The notes under the pieces are model-generated. The model searched no databases. It was not told the origin of the DNA and saw only the letters and a list, made by a program, of their open reading frames with translations. The position numbers and the translations under genes were made by a program. Of a stretch of DNA of 64,000 bases, positions 10,528-21,565 are shown piece after piece. The DNA is taken from NCBI GenBank assembly GCA_037447655.1, contig JBBHKE010002816.1, positions 1-64,000 of the forward strand, read 5' to 3'. Numbering within the stretch: position 1 is the first letter of the stretch; each line of letters begins with the position of its first letter. The stretch comes from Zygnema cylindricum (lineage: Eukaryota; Streptophyta; Zygnematophyceae; Zygnematales; Zygnemataceae).

Positions 10528-13500
10528 TTAGGGAGGGCTAGGAGTTGGAGATGTAGGAGGCTTCAAATCCGGATACTGCGTCCAACCCTCAAAAAAGGGA
10601 AATAAGTCAATCTCAACCGTCCTCGAAGAGTAGTCAACAAGCCAAATAAGTTAATCGGTTTTGAAGCAATCCTGATTTTGTCTACCCATACCATAAACAG
10701 TATTGGAGCTTTATAAAATATATGTAATGGATTGTCCAAAAATCCAAAAGAAGTGGTACAAACAATTGGAAATATCGAACGTTAGCTGAAATTTAATACA
10801 TCCTGAAAATTAGGAAAAATAATTCCGGCTCCAGTTCATTTTGTGAATTATCAAAAAATATCGTAATGAACTGCGTTGTGGATATTTAAGTGGTATATGC
10901 TTTCTATTTTACATTTTTGGGGTTTAATTTAAAGTACTCACTCATACTCTATTGTTAGCCGTACAGAACGCATACTAAACACTCATTTCGTGTTTAGTAG
11001 ATGTACTGCACAGTTAGTACGTGTTTACTACGAGCACTGTATCGGGTAACAACATACTAGCATACTAGCATTTCCAATTGGTTTTACCATCAACCTTTTT
11101 GTTCCAATACTGTGTTGTTACGGGGATTCTGCAATAACTTTGAAGCACTCACCATGGTATACGGAGAGAGAGGTCTGGGAGGTGGTGGGAAATCTATGGA
11201 GGACGTTTGGACCAGTGGTTCGACTGAAGCACCGTTTTCGGAGACTTCAATAGGAATTTCTCCTTTAGCAATGGCTTCTGCCACCTCCTCTGCCACTTGC
11301 TCCACTCTTTTTGCGGCTGGAGAGTCAGGAAGGAGAGAAGCTCCAATATCCTGCAAGAGGGAGAGAGTGGGAGAGGGAGAGTGAGCAGGGGTATTTTGTT
11401 TTTTGAGTGCCAGAACCATAGGACAAAAATAAAAGCGGAGGGACTGTACAATGTTATAGGTTTTTTTTTATGTCCAAGGTCTTGTAGTTAAAAACTATGA
11501 AGGTTAATAGTTGAAGGGTTGCAGAAAGTGTTAAACTACTGACGGTTTTTTATTGCTGCTTTGATTTTACTGTCTAGAATTTCAAGCTTGGACAGCACAA
11601 TTTTGAACCATAAGCTTCCAGTCTTCCCCTTAAAAAAACTCTGAAGACACCGCAGAGGTGAAGGTTTTGCTATGCATTCAAAATTTGTATTTTGACCTCA
11701 TCCAATAACACGAAATTTGTGCAAATTAATATTGTTTTTTTAAGTACGAACTAAGCAATAAAGTTAATACACAGCTTTTATACATTGTTCTCTGGTTTAT
11801 CCAGAGAAGGAGAAAAACCAGAAAAAAAACTTCAAACACATATTTGTCTACCGATCCATACTAACCTTAATATCGTCTACCAGATCCTTCGGAGCCACCT
11901 TGGTGTCCAGAAAAGTTTTAATATCAGCAATTGTTTTCTTACGGTCCTGCATGTACAAATAACCGAACTTAGTCAGTTTTTTGGAAGGTGCAGGCTTGGC
12001 TGTATCCAATAAAGGCACCTGGTTTTATTTAGCTTTCCATTTCCATTTAAACAGCTAGTCATTGATTCTAATTTGTTAAATTTTAATCAGACAACAAGTC
12101 AGTTGACAACCACACAAATATTTGTTGTTTTTGTGAATTGGAACTGAGACACTGTGAAAGCGCCAAAACCACTTTAAACCATATTAAAAGTTTCAAAATT
12201 TCGTTAAATGTAACTGACTGGATCTCTGTTTTCTTGACAAATTGGAAGACGGATAGGTAATTGGCTTCCCTCTTCCTCTCCTTCTCCTTCTCCCTCTTCT
12301 TCTCCCTCCTCTCTCCCTATCTCCGTCTCCCTCTCCCCTCCCCTTCCCCTTCCCCTTCCCCTTTCCCTTTCCCTTTCCCTTATACAGTGAGCTATTCGCC
12401 AATTTGTTTGGTGATCTGACCAGAAACTTGAACAATATTTGTATTTGGATATATCAGACGTTAACTATAGTGAATGGAATAACACCGTTGACTAAATTAC
12501 AGATCATGATGTGACAAAGAGTTACATTTGGCCACAATATAAATTGCACATTTCAATAGGGACCTTCACTTTCCTTGTTTCTTCAAATTGTTCTTCGTGA
12601 GAAAAATTGGTGACTGCCAACTTCAAGAGAAAATTGCTTACATACACCTTTCATCATAAAAGACCCCATTCAGTTTATAAAAATATTACCTCTGCAAAAA
12701 GAAACTTTTTCAGCGTTAACTGTACTATAGCTGCAGTTCCAAGAAGTTGCATTGCTGCCTCCACCTGTTTTACGTCCAAAATCACCTCTTTCCCCATGGT
12801 TAAAACCACTAATAAATGTTGAAATTACATGAGGTAGAATAAGAAAAACATGACTAACTTCTCACCTCACCTATTTTTGTTCCAACATTACCCCTTTCCC
12901 CATGGTTAAAAACACTCTTATATGGCTATAACACAATACGCCAATGGTGACTGCTCTTTACTCACCGTTATTCTACAGGAAAATGTGCTCTTTTACCAAA
13001 TCATTCAGTTTTCTCTACGATTTCTATTACTGCGCCAGTAAAGTCCATTACAGGGACAGGGAGTTGAAGAGGGAGAGGGAGAGGGAAAGGGTGAGGGCTT
13101 GGGCTCGTATAATTCCTCTATAATACAGTAACAACACAATGCGTGATTACTGTCATTAGTGCCACAGAAATCAGTGATTGTACTGAATACTATACAAAAT
13201 GAACATTTTTCTGTACATTTAGTGCAATTTCTGGAAAACAAACGTCAGTAACGTGTAATTAACTAATTATGCTATTAGACATTAAAATTACATGAGTAGG
13301 AATAAGTAGGAAAAACAAGAGATTATTTGCTCACCTCTGACAGCAAAACTATGGAGGCTCCAGCTGCAGCAGCAACTCCAAGAGAGGCGGGTACAAAACC
13401 TTTAGTTTCCTGTCATATAAATTAAGGAAAAAAAACAGTTGTTAGAATTCAGTCAAAGGAAAAACACAAATGACGATAAACAAGATAAATGCTCAGAACA

Positions 13501-15146
13501 GGAAGCAGTATAAACAGCTTCACAATCAACAACTCAAAGAACAACTTAAACAACAACTCAAACAACTCCACAACAACACTGCAAACAACTTTACGAACAA
13601 ATTATCAAACAAACCTCAACAGATGCTGTAATGGCATCCCGGATAGTTCTAATATCCAACTTGAATGAAGGTCCAGGTTGTTCCCATGGAAGGTCACTTT
13701 CCTGTTCACCCATACATCACATGTCAGCCACCATATCGCAGAAGATAATTTGAAAGTAGCCACTTAAACTAAGGAAAATGGACTCAGAAATACTACACTG
13801 CTACACAAATTCGGTTGCGGCTTTTTTTGACCAAAAATCACAAGATAGTGTAAATAATACTTTTTATGGGAGTTGACTGCAATCGGCCACGTCTCCCTAC
13901 ACTAAATTAATACTATAATTCTAATGTTACATTGACACTAATAACTCTTTTACGTTAAGCGATGGGCAGTAAGCTGTAAATGAAGAAAAAACAAAAATAA
14001 CAGTGATAATAGTAGTAGTAGAAAGTAGTAAGTGCTTTCCATTAAACCAACAACAAAAACAACAAAAAATAAAAAGGCATGGAAGTTATTAATTTGACAG
14101 CCACCTTAAGTCAATTTGACAACAACTTAAAACTCAACCTGAAACAATATACAGGAAGCCCCTCAGAAACATTGGCTGCAAATGAAAGATCATCTTATAA
14201 GAAAAACAACGAAAAGCGAAGCAGAAATGTACAATTATGCCTTGACAATAACTTCATCAACATTTTATTATGCCTTGACAATGACTTCACCAACATTTTG
14301 TGACAAATACAAAAAACAAAATACAATGGCGGCAGTCCACAGAGGAGAAAACAAGTCTTACCTTCCAGCCTCCAGTGCCTTCTGCCCCTCCTTTTATGGC
14401 ATATACTTTTTTAAATCCTGCCTTGCTAAGCACTTTGGCAGCATTCGGTGCAATTCCTCCCAGCCTTCAGAACCACAAAAATCCGCAAAACCATTTGTAA
14501 ATATTAAACATACATCGGTGCAAAAATTAAACATAAACCAGTGCAACTCCACACAACCTTCCAAAACACAAAAATCAACAGAATCTTTTGTACAAATAAC
14601 ACACAAACCGGTGTAAGAACTAAAACGTAAACAACATCCACAAAATTGTTTGCAAAAATGAAACATAAATGGGTGCAATTTCACGCAACCTTCAAGATCA
14701 CAAAAATTCACAGAATCGTTTGTAGAAATCAAACTTAAAAATCATTTCTTCAAACCAAACATAAATCATTTGCTAACATTTGAGCTGGTTTCAGGTCAAA
14801 TTCAATATGATTTACACCAATAATGAGACTTCCCTCTTGAAAACTAAAGATAACATTAATGCATTGTCTAAAAGGTAAAAGATAAAGAAGAGTGAAGGGG
14901 AGAGGGAGAGGCGGAGAGAGGTATCGTGTGTGAGAGCGAGAGACTGGAGAGATGGAGAGAAACGGTGGGAGATAGAAAGTAGAGAGAGAGGGGAAATAAA
15001 GGAAGACAAACAGCAGGGGGAAAGAGAGAGAAAGGAGAGAAGTGAGAAGGTAGGAGTGGGAGAATAAGAGTGAGAGAGAGACGGAGGGTGAAGAGAGATA
15101 AAGAGAGGGAGGGAGGGAGGGAGAGAGAGAGAGGGAGGGAGAGAGA

Positions 15147-15183
<37 letters not shown>

Positions 15184-15290
15184 AGGGAGGGAGGGAGGGA
15201 GGGAGGGAGGGAGGGAGGGAGGGAGGGAGGGAGAGGGAGGGAGAGGGAGAGAGAGGGAGAGAGAGGGAGAGAGAGGGAGAGAGAGAGAGA

Positions 15291-15346
<56 letters not shown>

Positions 15347-16018
15347 AAGGAAGAGAAAGAGAAAATACTTGTCAATGACAACAATGGTAGCATCCGTGCT
15401 GACGCCTTTACTGGAAGACACCAAAGTTGAAAATTCAGGATCAGCAAAGAAAGATCCATCTTCCTCCTCCTTCTCAAACTCCACCAGTAACGCCTTTTTC
15501 TTTACAGACTTGAGAGAGGGAGAACCCACCTCCTTCCTATCCTCCTTACTCCTAATGTCCAATAAAATCACATTCTCCTCTCCTAGAAGCTTCAATGCCT
15601 CCTCTGCCTTCAAATCTCCAGAATATCCCTTTCTCCCAAAGATAAAAAAAAGGGTACCAGGGATAAGTAGAGCTCCAACACCTCCAAAAAGAAGGAGAGG
15701 ATCGATAGAATCCACACTAATTTCGGCTTCTAGGGCTTTGGCGGGTAATGGCGTCACTAAGAAACCGGCAAAGGCAGCCATGGCTGACGAAAATGGAGGA
15801 GGTTGGCAAGCGATGGCTGGAGGAGGAGAATCTGGAGATTCTTTCCAATGCTGTGCTGACACATGGCATGATTTTAAAGATTTAGGTTGGATGGTTTTCT
15901 GGCGGACAACGGAACCAGGAGACTGGCATGTACGGTCACTGTTAGACTGTACGGACTGTACAGACTGTACAGAATGACCAATGCAAGCGGTTAGGGAACA
16001 TGAGTTGACAGCCGCCAT
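10528..16018 (-). CDS. TROL: Thylakoid rhodanese-like protein (TROL-like), 8 exons
   Basis: Exons (minus strand): 16018-15369, 14464-14362, 13701-13615, 13409-13335, 12764-12690, 11946-11866, 11350-11153, 10575-10528. All introns are GT-AG and the lengths join in frame to 438 codons. The product should be a chloroplast thylakoid membrane protein that anchors ferredoxin-NADP reductase. Seen: a Ser/Gln-rich transit-like N-terminus; membrane segments at about 107-128 and 285-303; between them a rhodanese-like domain (LLDIRSKEDRKEVGSPSLK) without the catalytic Cys loop; and a C-terminal FNR-binding-type motif (RPLSPYTM then YPDLKPP). The Pro/Glu-repeat swivel of seed-plant TROL is not evident. 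The start at 16018 has a good context (gccATGG); an upstream in-frame ATG at 16069 is less likely. No breaks are seen. Confidence 0.93.
12270..12381. repeat. CT-rich low-complexity tract in TROL intron 5
   Basis: The plus strand is a pyrimidine tract with (CCCTTT)n- and (CCCCTT)n-type units between exons 5 and 6 of the TROL-like gene. The frame that crosses it is an artefact of the repeat. Confidence 0.85.
15108..15357. repeat. (GA)n/(GGGA)n microsatellite in TROL intron 1
   Basis: About 250 bp of pure and mixed GA and GGGA repeats on the plus strand lie within intron 1 of the TROL-like gene, just downstream (in gene sense) of the exon 1 donor at 15368. GA-rich sequence extends more loosely back to about 14890. 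The long S/L/P-rich frames on the minus strand are artefacts. Confidence 0.95.
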
Positions 16019-16191
16019 GGCTTTCTTCCTCTCGCCCTTCTTCCTTGTCTCGGAATACTTACTAAACACTGAAACACCTTAAGACCTTTCTTTATTGGAG
16101 GTTAGACTCCACCCTTTACTACTGTAACGTCGTCTGGGGTTTCTTCTATTTTAAGGTTAACTTTTTACAAAGTTTCATTTTAAGGCCTTAC

Positions 16192-16197
16192 CTTATC
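16192..16197 (-). promoter_or_regulatory. I-box-like element upstream of TROL
   Basis: The minus strand reads GATAAG(G), the I-box core found in light-regulated plant promoters, about 175 bp upstream of the start codon. It is a short motif and could be chance; its position with two G-boxes adds weight. Confidence 0.4.
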
Positions 16198-16320
16198 TGT
16201 GGCTCTCATGTAAAGGCAATCCCTGCCAAAAGTCACATCAAATTTGGTTAGCTAGGTGCTCTCTTGCTTTGCTCGGTCTGCTTTGTGCTATGCATCCACT
16301 CACCACGAAATCCGGATCTC

Positions 16321-16333
16321 CACGTGGCACGTG
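16321..16333. promoter_or_regulatory. Paired G-boxes upstream of TROL
   Basis: Two palindromic CACGTG hexamers (16321-16326 and 16328-16333) are separated by one base, about 305 bp upstream of the TROL-like start codon. G-boxes bind bZIP/bHLH factors, including light-signalling PIF and HY5 types. The spacing suggests a real site, but function is inferred. Confidence 0.5.
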
Positions 16334-16909
16334 CAAAGCCACAAGTACATCCTCAGCCAATGACATGGCCGCTATTGATGCGTTGTCCGGCAGCCAGGGA
16401 GCTTGTGGCAAGGATGGAAGACACCTGGCAACGAGGGTCAATCCTGTGGTCAGGATCTCCTGTCACTGTGACTCTCTCTACGGCGGTACCACAGTCGCAG
16501 AGTAACTGACCAACAGTGAAGACGTACAGCGTAGATCATTACTGCGATGCAATGTACAGTGGTGCTGTCCTGAACTGACCTGGGAAACAATAAATGTCTA
16601 GTTACATATCGGGACACCAAATTGTGGTTCTCAATAATGGAAGTAAAAGTGAGAAAAACACATCGATAGCTTGAGCTTCTTGATTACTATAAGACAAGAA
16701 AAAAAAAGGTAGCAGGATAGATTAAAAAGCACGATGGTAACCCATCTGAGTCCGGGGGTACAAAGGGGGTGGCATGGCCAAAACTGAAAAACTACAATAA
16801 AAAAAAAACAAATTGAGCGATGGGAACACAAAAAAAAAGAAACAATCTACAAGGAAAATAAAAGCACCCAAACTCAAAATGAAAAGCACGACAACTCAAA
16901 AAACCTAAA

Positions 16910-17841
16910 CTACAACCCCAACCCCAAATCAATTAAATATCTACGAAAAGCAACCACGTAAGTCCTCCCAGCCTGGGGAAGCACGTTGAAGGAGTTCCGA
17001 AACACGGCGACGATCCATAAACCCAACAGCCGATGGGAGGATAATAGAAGCCTGCACTCGCTGTAAAGCCACAGATAAGTGTTGACGATAAAAAGAAGTA
17101 ATGGTTGAGGAAGGAGGGCTCCTAGGTCCTCGGCGCTCGAAAGCTCGTCGAGCATGAGTACGGAGAAACTAGTCCATTGCAACACCCAAACAACCAAAGA
17201 TATCGACCGCCATCGAAATAAAGTCATCCATAGGGTCCCGATAAGTATAATCACGCTCCTTCGACTTAGCGGCATCAAGAGCTGCCACCCCAACATGTCA
17301 AGCCGTCTGACAAACATCTGTAGCCGAAGTAGGATTTACCAAAACAATATCACTGAAGATAAGATGGACACCATCAAGTAAAACAACATCAATCCGACGC
17401 TAAAGAATAATGTGAGAAACCTCGCGACGCACAGAAAAGCCCTCCTTCAAAGTGATACTCGCAACAACGTCTCGAATATTGTCGTGGGCCTAGATCAAAT
17501 CTCCCCCATGGGAGCAACGAAGCAAATGGACACCATCGGACCCTAAGACACGACTACATGCAAAAACAAGAGAGCCCAGTAAGACAGGGTGGGGGAGGCC
17601 AAGGCGAAATTGGAGGGTTGTGGTGAATTGAGCCGGTGAAAATCAGAGAGTGGACAAAATAGGTGTGGCAAAAAGCGAAGGCCCAAAAAAGGTCCACCAC
17701 AAGAGAGAAGATTGGCACGAGAATAATCAAAGGGAAGCACCTTGAGAAGATCGGATTCAATGGTGGCGACAACCCTATCTGAAATGGATTCTTGGACACG
17801 CTCAACCTATTTTGTAACAAGGGTCGAGAAAACTGGCACAT
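16910..17841 (-). pseudogene. Non-LTR-type reverse transcriptase polyprotein, C-terminal fragment
   Basis: A minus-strand reading with frameshifts and stops gives the C-terminal region of the same polyprotein type as 7995-8823. Visible are an H-L-L-R-C-x-H-G-G-D-L segment, an H-D-x-x-R-D-V stretch, a D-V-V-L-x-D-G block, an alanine/lysine-rich helix (VAALDAAKSKERDY) and a final F-Y-R-Q-x-x-S-V-A-L-Q-R-x-Q-A motif. These match the region after the RT core in such elements. Several stops (near 17560, 17490, 17410 and 17170) make it dead. It lies between TROL and the methyltransferase element. Confidence 0.5.
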
Positions 17842-17872
17842 ACACTAGGGCATGGGGAAAAAGAGAACGTGA

Positions 17873-18240
17873 TGTTAGGACGTACAATTTTTTAATCTAA
17901 GTTTATGTTATGTTAGTTCGTAGTCAGTGTGAATTAATTCTGGTCGCGCGACAGTTCACGTATTTCGGTTTTGTTTCGTATAGTTTGTTTTAGTATTTCG
18001 TGCGTATACTTTTCACACGTACACGATTAGATTAGATTTGATTTGTTTTTGTTTCGTTTAAGTTATAGTACTATACGTCGAGAAGTTTCGTTTGGCGAAA
18101 GTTAATTTTGTCGAATAGGACTGAGGAGTATAGCTGAGGAGATCTGCCAATTCCCAATTTGCAAGCGGTAGGAAGAGGAATATCAAGCAAGTTTGTAACA
18201 CACTTCCACACTTCGGCGGTAAGTGGATAAGGCACATTCC
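17873..18240 (+). other. Possible LTR or leader of the methyltransferase retroelement
   Basis: AT-rich sequence starting TGTTAGGACGTACA precedes the methyltransferase frame. It has the look of an LTR or 5' leader (T-rich, with TATA-like tatagtactata near 18065). No matching copy lies downstream of the RNase H, and no standard primer site was found, so this is only a suggestion. Confidence 0.25.
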
Positions 18241-18318
18241 GACCTAATACCTGGATTTAAAAAACGTCTTCAATCAGAGTCTTCGAAGATCATACCTAGT
18301 GAAAATTTTAACAGATAG

Positions 18319-19320
18319 GTGGTGTCATTAACAATTTCGAACTCGAAACTCCGGTTTTTATCTTTGTTTTTGAGAATCAGTTATGAGTTAGAAGCGATTT
18401 TGAAAGAGGGATGTGAAGTAGAAACCTATTCAGTTGTGGAGATCTCACCAGAAGACCGCGCAGTCAACGAACACTGCCTCTACCTGCTCCACCAACTCTA
18501 CCCTCACCAGCTTCTAGTGTCCGCATTCTCAGAGGCCCACCATAGTCTTCCCCAAAACGTCGAAAACATCATGACACCTCATCTGGCGAGTTTCAGAAGA
18601 GTAGATCTGGTGGTGGCAGGATGGCCTTGTCAGGGATACTCCCTAGCAGGAAAAGGAAAAGGGCATCAGGACCGAAGGAGTAAAACATTTTTTATAATGG
18701 TGTAGTTAATATCATGGATACAACAACTCCAAAACACACCAGTGGGGTACGTTTTGGAAAATGTTCCCCTATGAGATGATCGACAAAGACATGTGGCCGA
18801 CAGCTAGAATCACGTTACCCAGATTGTAGTGGCTATATTCGTCTTTGACGCAACACAAATGGGATCTCGGGCACACAGGGTTAGAGCTTATTGGACAATT
18901 TTGATCTCGCTTCCCATACTCAAGAAAATCTTGGAGAAGCAAATGCCACACCCTCACAATTATGTGCAGCAAATCCTTGGGAAAGGGCGTATGGCAACAC
19001 CAATGATAAAAACCAACCGTCTTCCGTTCTTCCGGTGCAACAAGCCAAGAAGTCCACGACGTGCACTTCCTACGTTCGTTTCCTTCCGTCACAGCCACGC
19101 ATATTGGCAAGGAGCAGCGGGGATGATTTATGATAGTGCAACAAAAATCTGGACGACCTCGACAATTGGAGAACGAGAGCAAGCAATGGGATTCCATAAA
19201 GAAACCACGGTCGCACCAAGTATTTTAGACCTCCAGAGGTGCAGCCTAATAGGGTAGGGTATGGATTTAAATGCAATCACATGGGTTCTCAAACATGCCC
19301 TCGCCTCTTCCAGCCTCAAG
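18319..19320 (+). pseudogene. C5-cytosine DNA methyltransferase domain of a retroelement (stops)
   Basis: One reading frame holds the ordered motifs of a C5-DNA methyltransferase, an enzyme that moves a methyl group from S-adenosylmethionine to cytosine. Motif I is degenerate (LSLFLRIS…LEAILKEG…VVEI). Motif IV, with the catalytic Cys, is intact (VAGWPCQGYS). Motif VI (YVLENVP), motif VIII (GSRAHRVRAYWT), a motif IX-like region (EREQAMGF) and motif X (MDLNAITWVL) follow. Four in-frame stops (18703, 18769, 18802 and 19255) break it, with no frameshift. The F-x-G-x-G of motif I is lost (FLRIS). The same frame runs on into a gypsy reverse transcriptase. No gag or protease is seen upstream. It is not a standalone host DNMT, because no CMT/DRM/MET accessory domains are present. 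Confidence 0.85.
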
Positions 19321-19499
19321 TCCCTAGAGTCTAGGTCTATTTACCTTCAAGCTCCTCAGTTGTTAGCCATGCAGGCAACTTTGCTGCTTAAAGGGGTGGG
19401 AGCAAGGAGAAGGAGAAAAAACACATTTCACAACCGCGTGTTTTTCCAAAGGGGGGGGGGCGGTGGTTCAGATGGCGACAGCTTAGCGTAAGTTGTCAG

Positions 19500-21115
19500 C
19501 TGTAGTGTCTTAGCCGAAGAGGTAGAGGCGGATCCACAAGTAGGGTTGGAATTTGACATTAACCTTTGGGGAAGACCACTGAAAACTTGGGCGGATGTTG
19601 AACCACGGAAAATGGATTGGACCCTAGGGCAGCAGATGGACCCTCAGTAGAAGCCGCGGCTCTCCAAACTATTGGCCAAAAATAAATAGGTGTTCTCCTG
19701 GTCAGAAATAGATGTCAGCATCTGCAAAGGAACCCCATTTCGAACGCATTCGATCAATGAGACGGCTACAGTTTGGCAGAAGCAGTATCCTCTCAGTTTC
19801 AAGCATAAGGAATTCATCACAACTAAAGTCAAAACTTTGGTCTTAGCCGGATTGGTTCAAAAAAGTACATGACTCTATGGGTTTGCTTCCCCGATAGTCC
19901 TCCATCCCAAGAAGTACTCGTCTGGGAAAACTTTGGATTTCCGGATGTGTGGAGATTATCGCAAGTTACACACGGCCACCATTTCTTACCGGTATCCGAT
20001 GTCGACCCCGAAAGAGATATTCGACTATCTTGGTGGTGCCACTATCTACTCAACTCTGGACATGAAGAACAGATTTCACCAGATTGTTATAACCAAAGCA
20101 CCGAGAGAGAACAATATTTTGGGCAGACTCTAGACTGTATAAGTGTATTTACATGCCCTTTGAACTGAAAAATGCACCGACCAAATTCCAACGGGCAATG
20201 GACGAAGCTCTCCGGGGAATCAATTGTGCCCACTGCTATATTGATGATGTCATTATCTTCTCCAAAACCTTTGAGGAGCACTTGGAGCATGTATAGATCT
20301 TCCTCCTGACCCTTTAAGCAGTGGACTTGAAATGTTACCTGGGCAAGGGTTTTTTTGGAGTACATAAGATTATTTTTCTTGAACATGAAGTTACTCTTGG
20401 GATAGTGGGCCCCCATATGGTCAAGGTAACAGCCTTTGACGCTTTTCCTCCACCGCAGGACATCTCGTCCCTTCGCACATTCCTGGGTTTGGCCAACTAC
20501 TATCGGCGGTTTGGTCAAGGTAACAGTCTTTGACGCTCTTCCTCCACCGCAAGACATCTCGTCCCTTCGCACATTCCTGGGTTTGGCCAACTACTATCGG
20601 CGGTTTATCCCCGAGTTCAATAGTCACGCCCAGCCTTTCAATCAACTATTGAGAAAATATCAAGAATGGCAGTGGGTCGAAAAGCAACAGATCGCCTTCC
20701 ACTTCTTGAAAGATGCACTGAAGCACCACCCACTGCTGTGGATGCTTGATCACTTGTGGCGTTTCCTCCTTTACACTGGTTGGAGCAGGATTAGATTGGG
20801 AGCAGTTTTGGCTCAAGTAGATGACATCGGAGCTGAATATGTGGTGGCTTACGCCAGCCGGAGCAATAACCGAGCGGAGGGAAATTATAGCAGTTACCAC
20901 AGAGAGCTCTTCGCGGATGTTTGGGCGATCCAGCATTTCTATCCTTACTTGTACGGGGTCCATTTCACATTGATTACCGACCACCAAACCTTGAAATGGA
21001 TCATGGAAAATAGTAAGTTAACCGGCAAACTCGCCAGATGGGTTTTTATCGTGCAAGAATATGATTTCACCGTTGTTCACCGGGAAGGGATGTTCATTCC
21101 TATCTTTACGACCTA
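19500..21115 (+). pseudogene. Ty3/gypsy reverse transcriptase and RNase H (broken), joined to the methyltransferase
   Basis: Downstream of the methyltransferase the same frame gives the N-terminal RT lead-in (LLAKNK…VFSWSEIDVSICKG), then RT blocks (KVKTLVLAGLV, CGDYRKLHTAT, STLDMKNRFHQI). After a frameshift near 20130 come the PFELKNAPTKFQRAMD block and the catalytic YIDDV box. The connection (FLGLANYYRRF) is present twice because of a 94-bp tandem duplication. RNase H follows with D (LLYTGW… position degenerate), E (NYSSYHRELFA) and D (LITDHQTLKW). Stops and frameshifts make it inactive. No integrase follows; the sequence soon passes to the GA repeat and LRR exons. Confidence 0.88.
20419..20606 (+). 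repeat. 94-bp tandem duplication in the RT connection region
   Basis: Two near-identical units of 94 bp lie at 20419-20512 and 20513-20606, differing at a few bases. The length is not a multiple of three, so the duplication shifts the frame. It repeats the codons for the FLGLANYYRRF block. Confidence 0.95.
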
Positions 21116-21328
21116 GCGGGTTTGTAGGCGCTTCTCGAGAGACACCATTGACGATATTAAAGGGAGGCGAGCCAATAACGAGGCCGACCGCATTCGGTGG
21201 TGTATAAGTCGAGGCTACAGTAGATGAACTCGGTTTTGACGAGGGTTAGATTAGGACGAGGTTGGTCACATTTCCTCCTTTGCGGTGTTCACTAGTTCGT
21301 AGGTGTCGTCACCCACCACGAAGTCACG

Positions 21329-21338
21329 NNNNNNNNNN
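21329..21338. other. Assembly gap (10 N)
   Basis: Ten undetermined bases abut a GA microsatellite. The true gap length is unknown. Confidence 0.99.
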
Positions 21339-21370
21339 GAGAGAGAGAGAGAGAGGGAGAGAGAGAGAGA

Positions 21371-21439
<69 letters not shown>
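21339..21439. repeat. (GA)n microsatellite next to the gap
   Basis: About 100 bp of almost pure GA dinucleotide follow the N run. The repeat probably caused the gap. Confidence 0.97.
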
Positions 21440-21441
<2 letters not shown>

Positions 21442-21565
21442 GGGGTTCATGGTCATTTGAATTTGACATACAGACAAGTAAAACAGTATGTAACTTCCAG
21501 GAGATTCACATTCTATACAGCTTGTAGGATACAACTAAAGCACTATCCAAGTTAGGAGGACTTAC

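Noticed and set aside
14750-15477. Long Ser/Leu/Pro-rich minus-strand frames
   Set aside because: They are the translation of the GA/GGGA microsatellite inside a TROL intron, not protein.
20087-20645. Minus-strand frames with an internal repeat
   Set aside because: Shadow of the 94-bp tandem duplication in the plus-strand RT.
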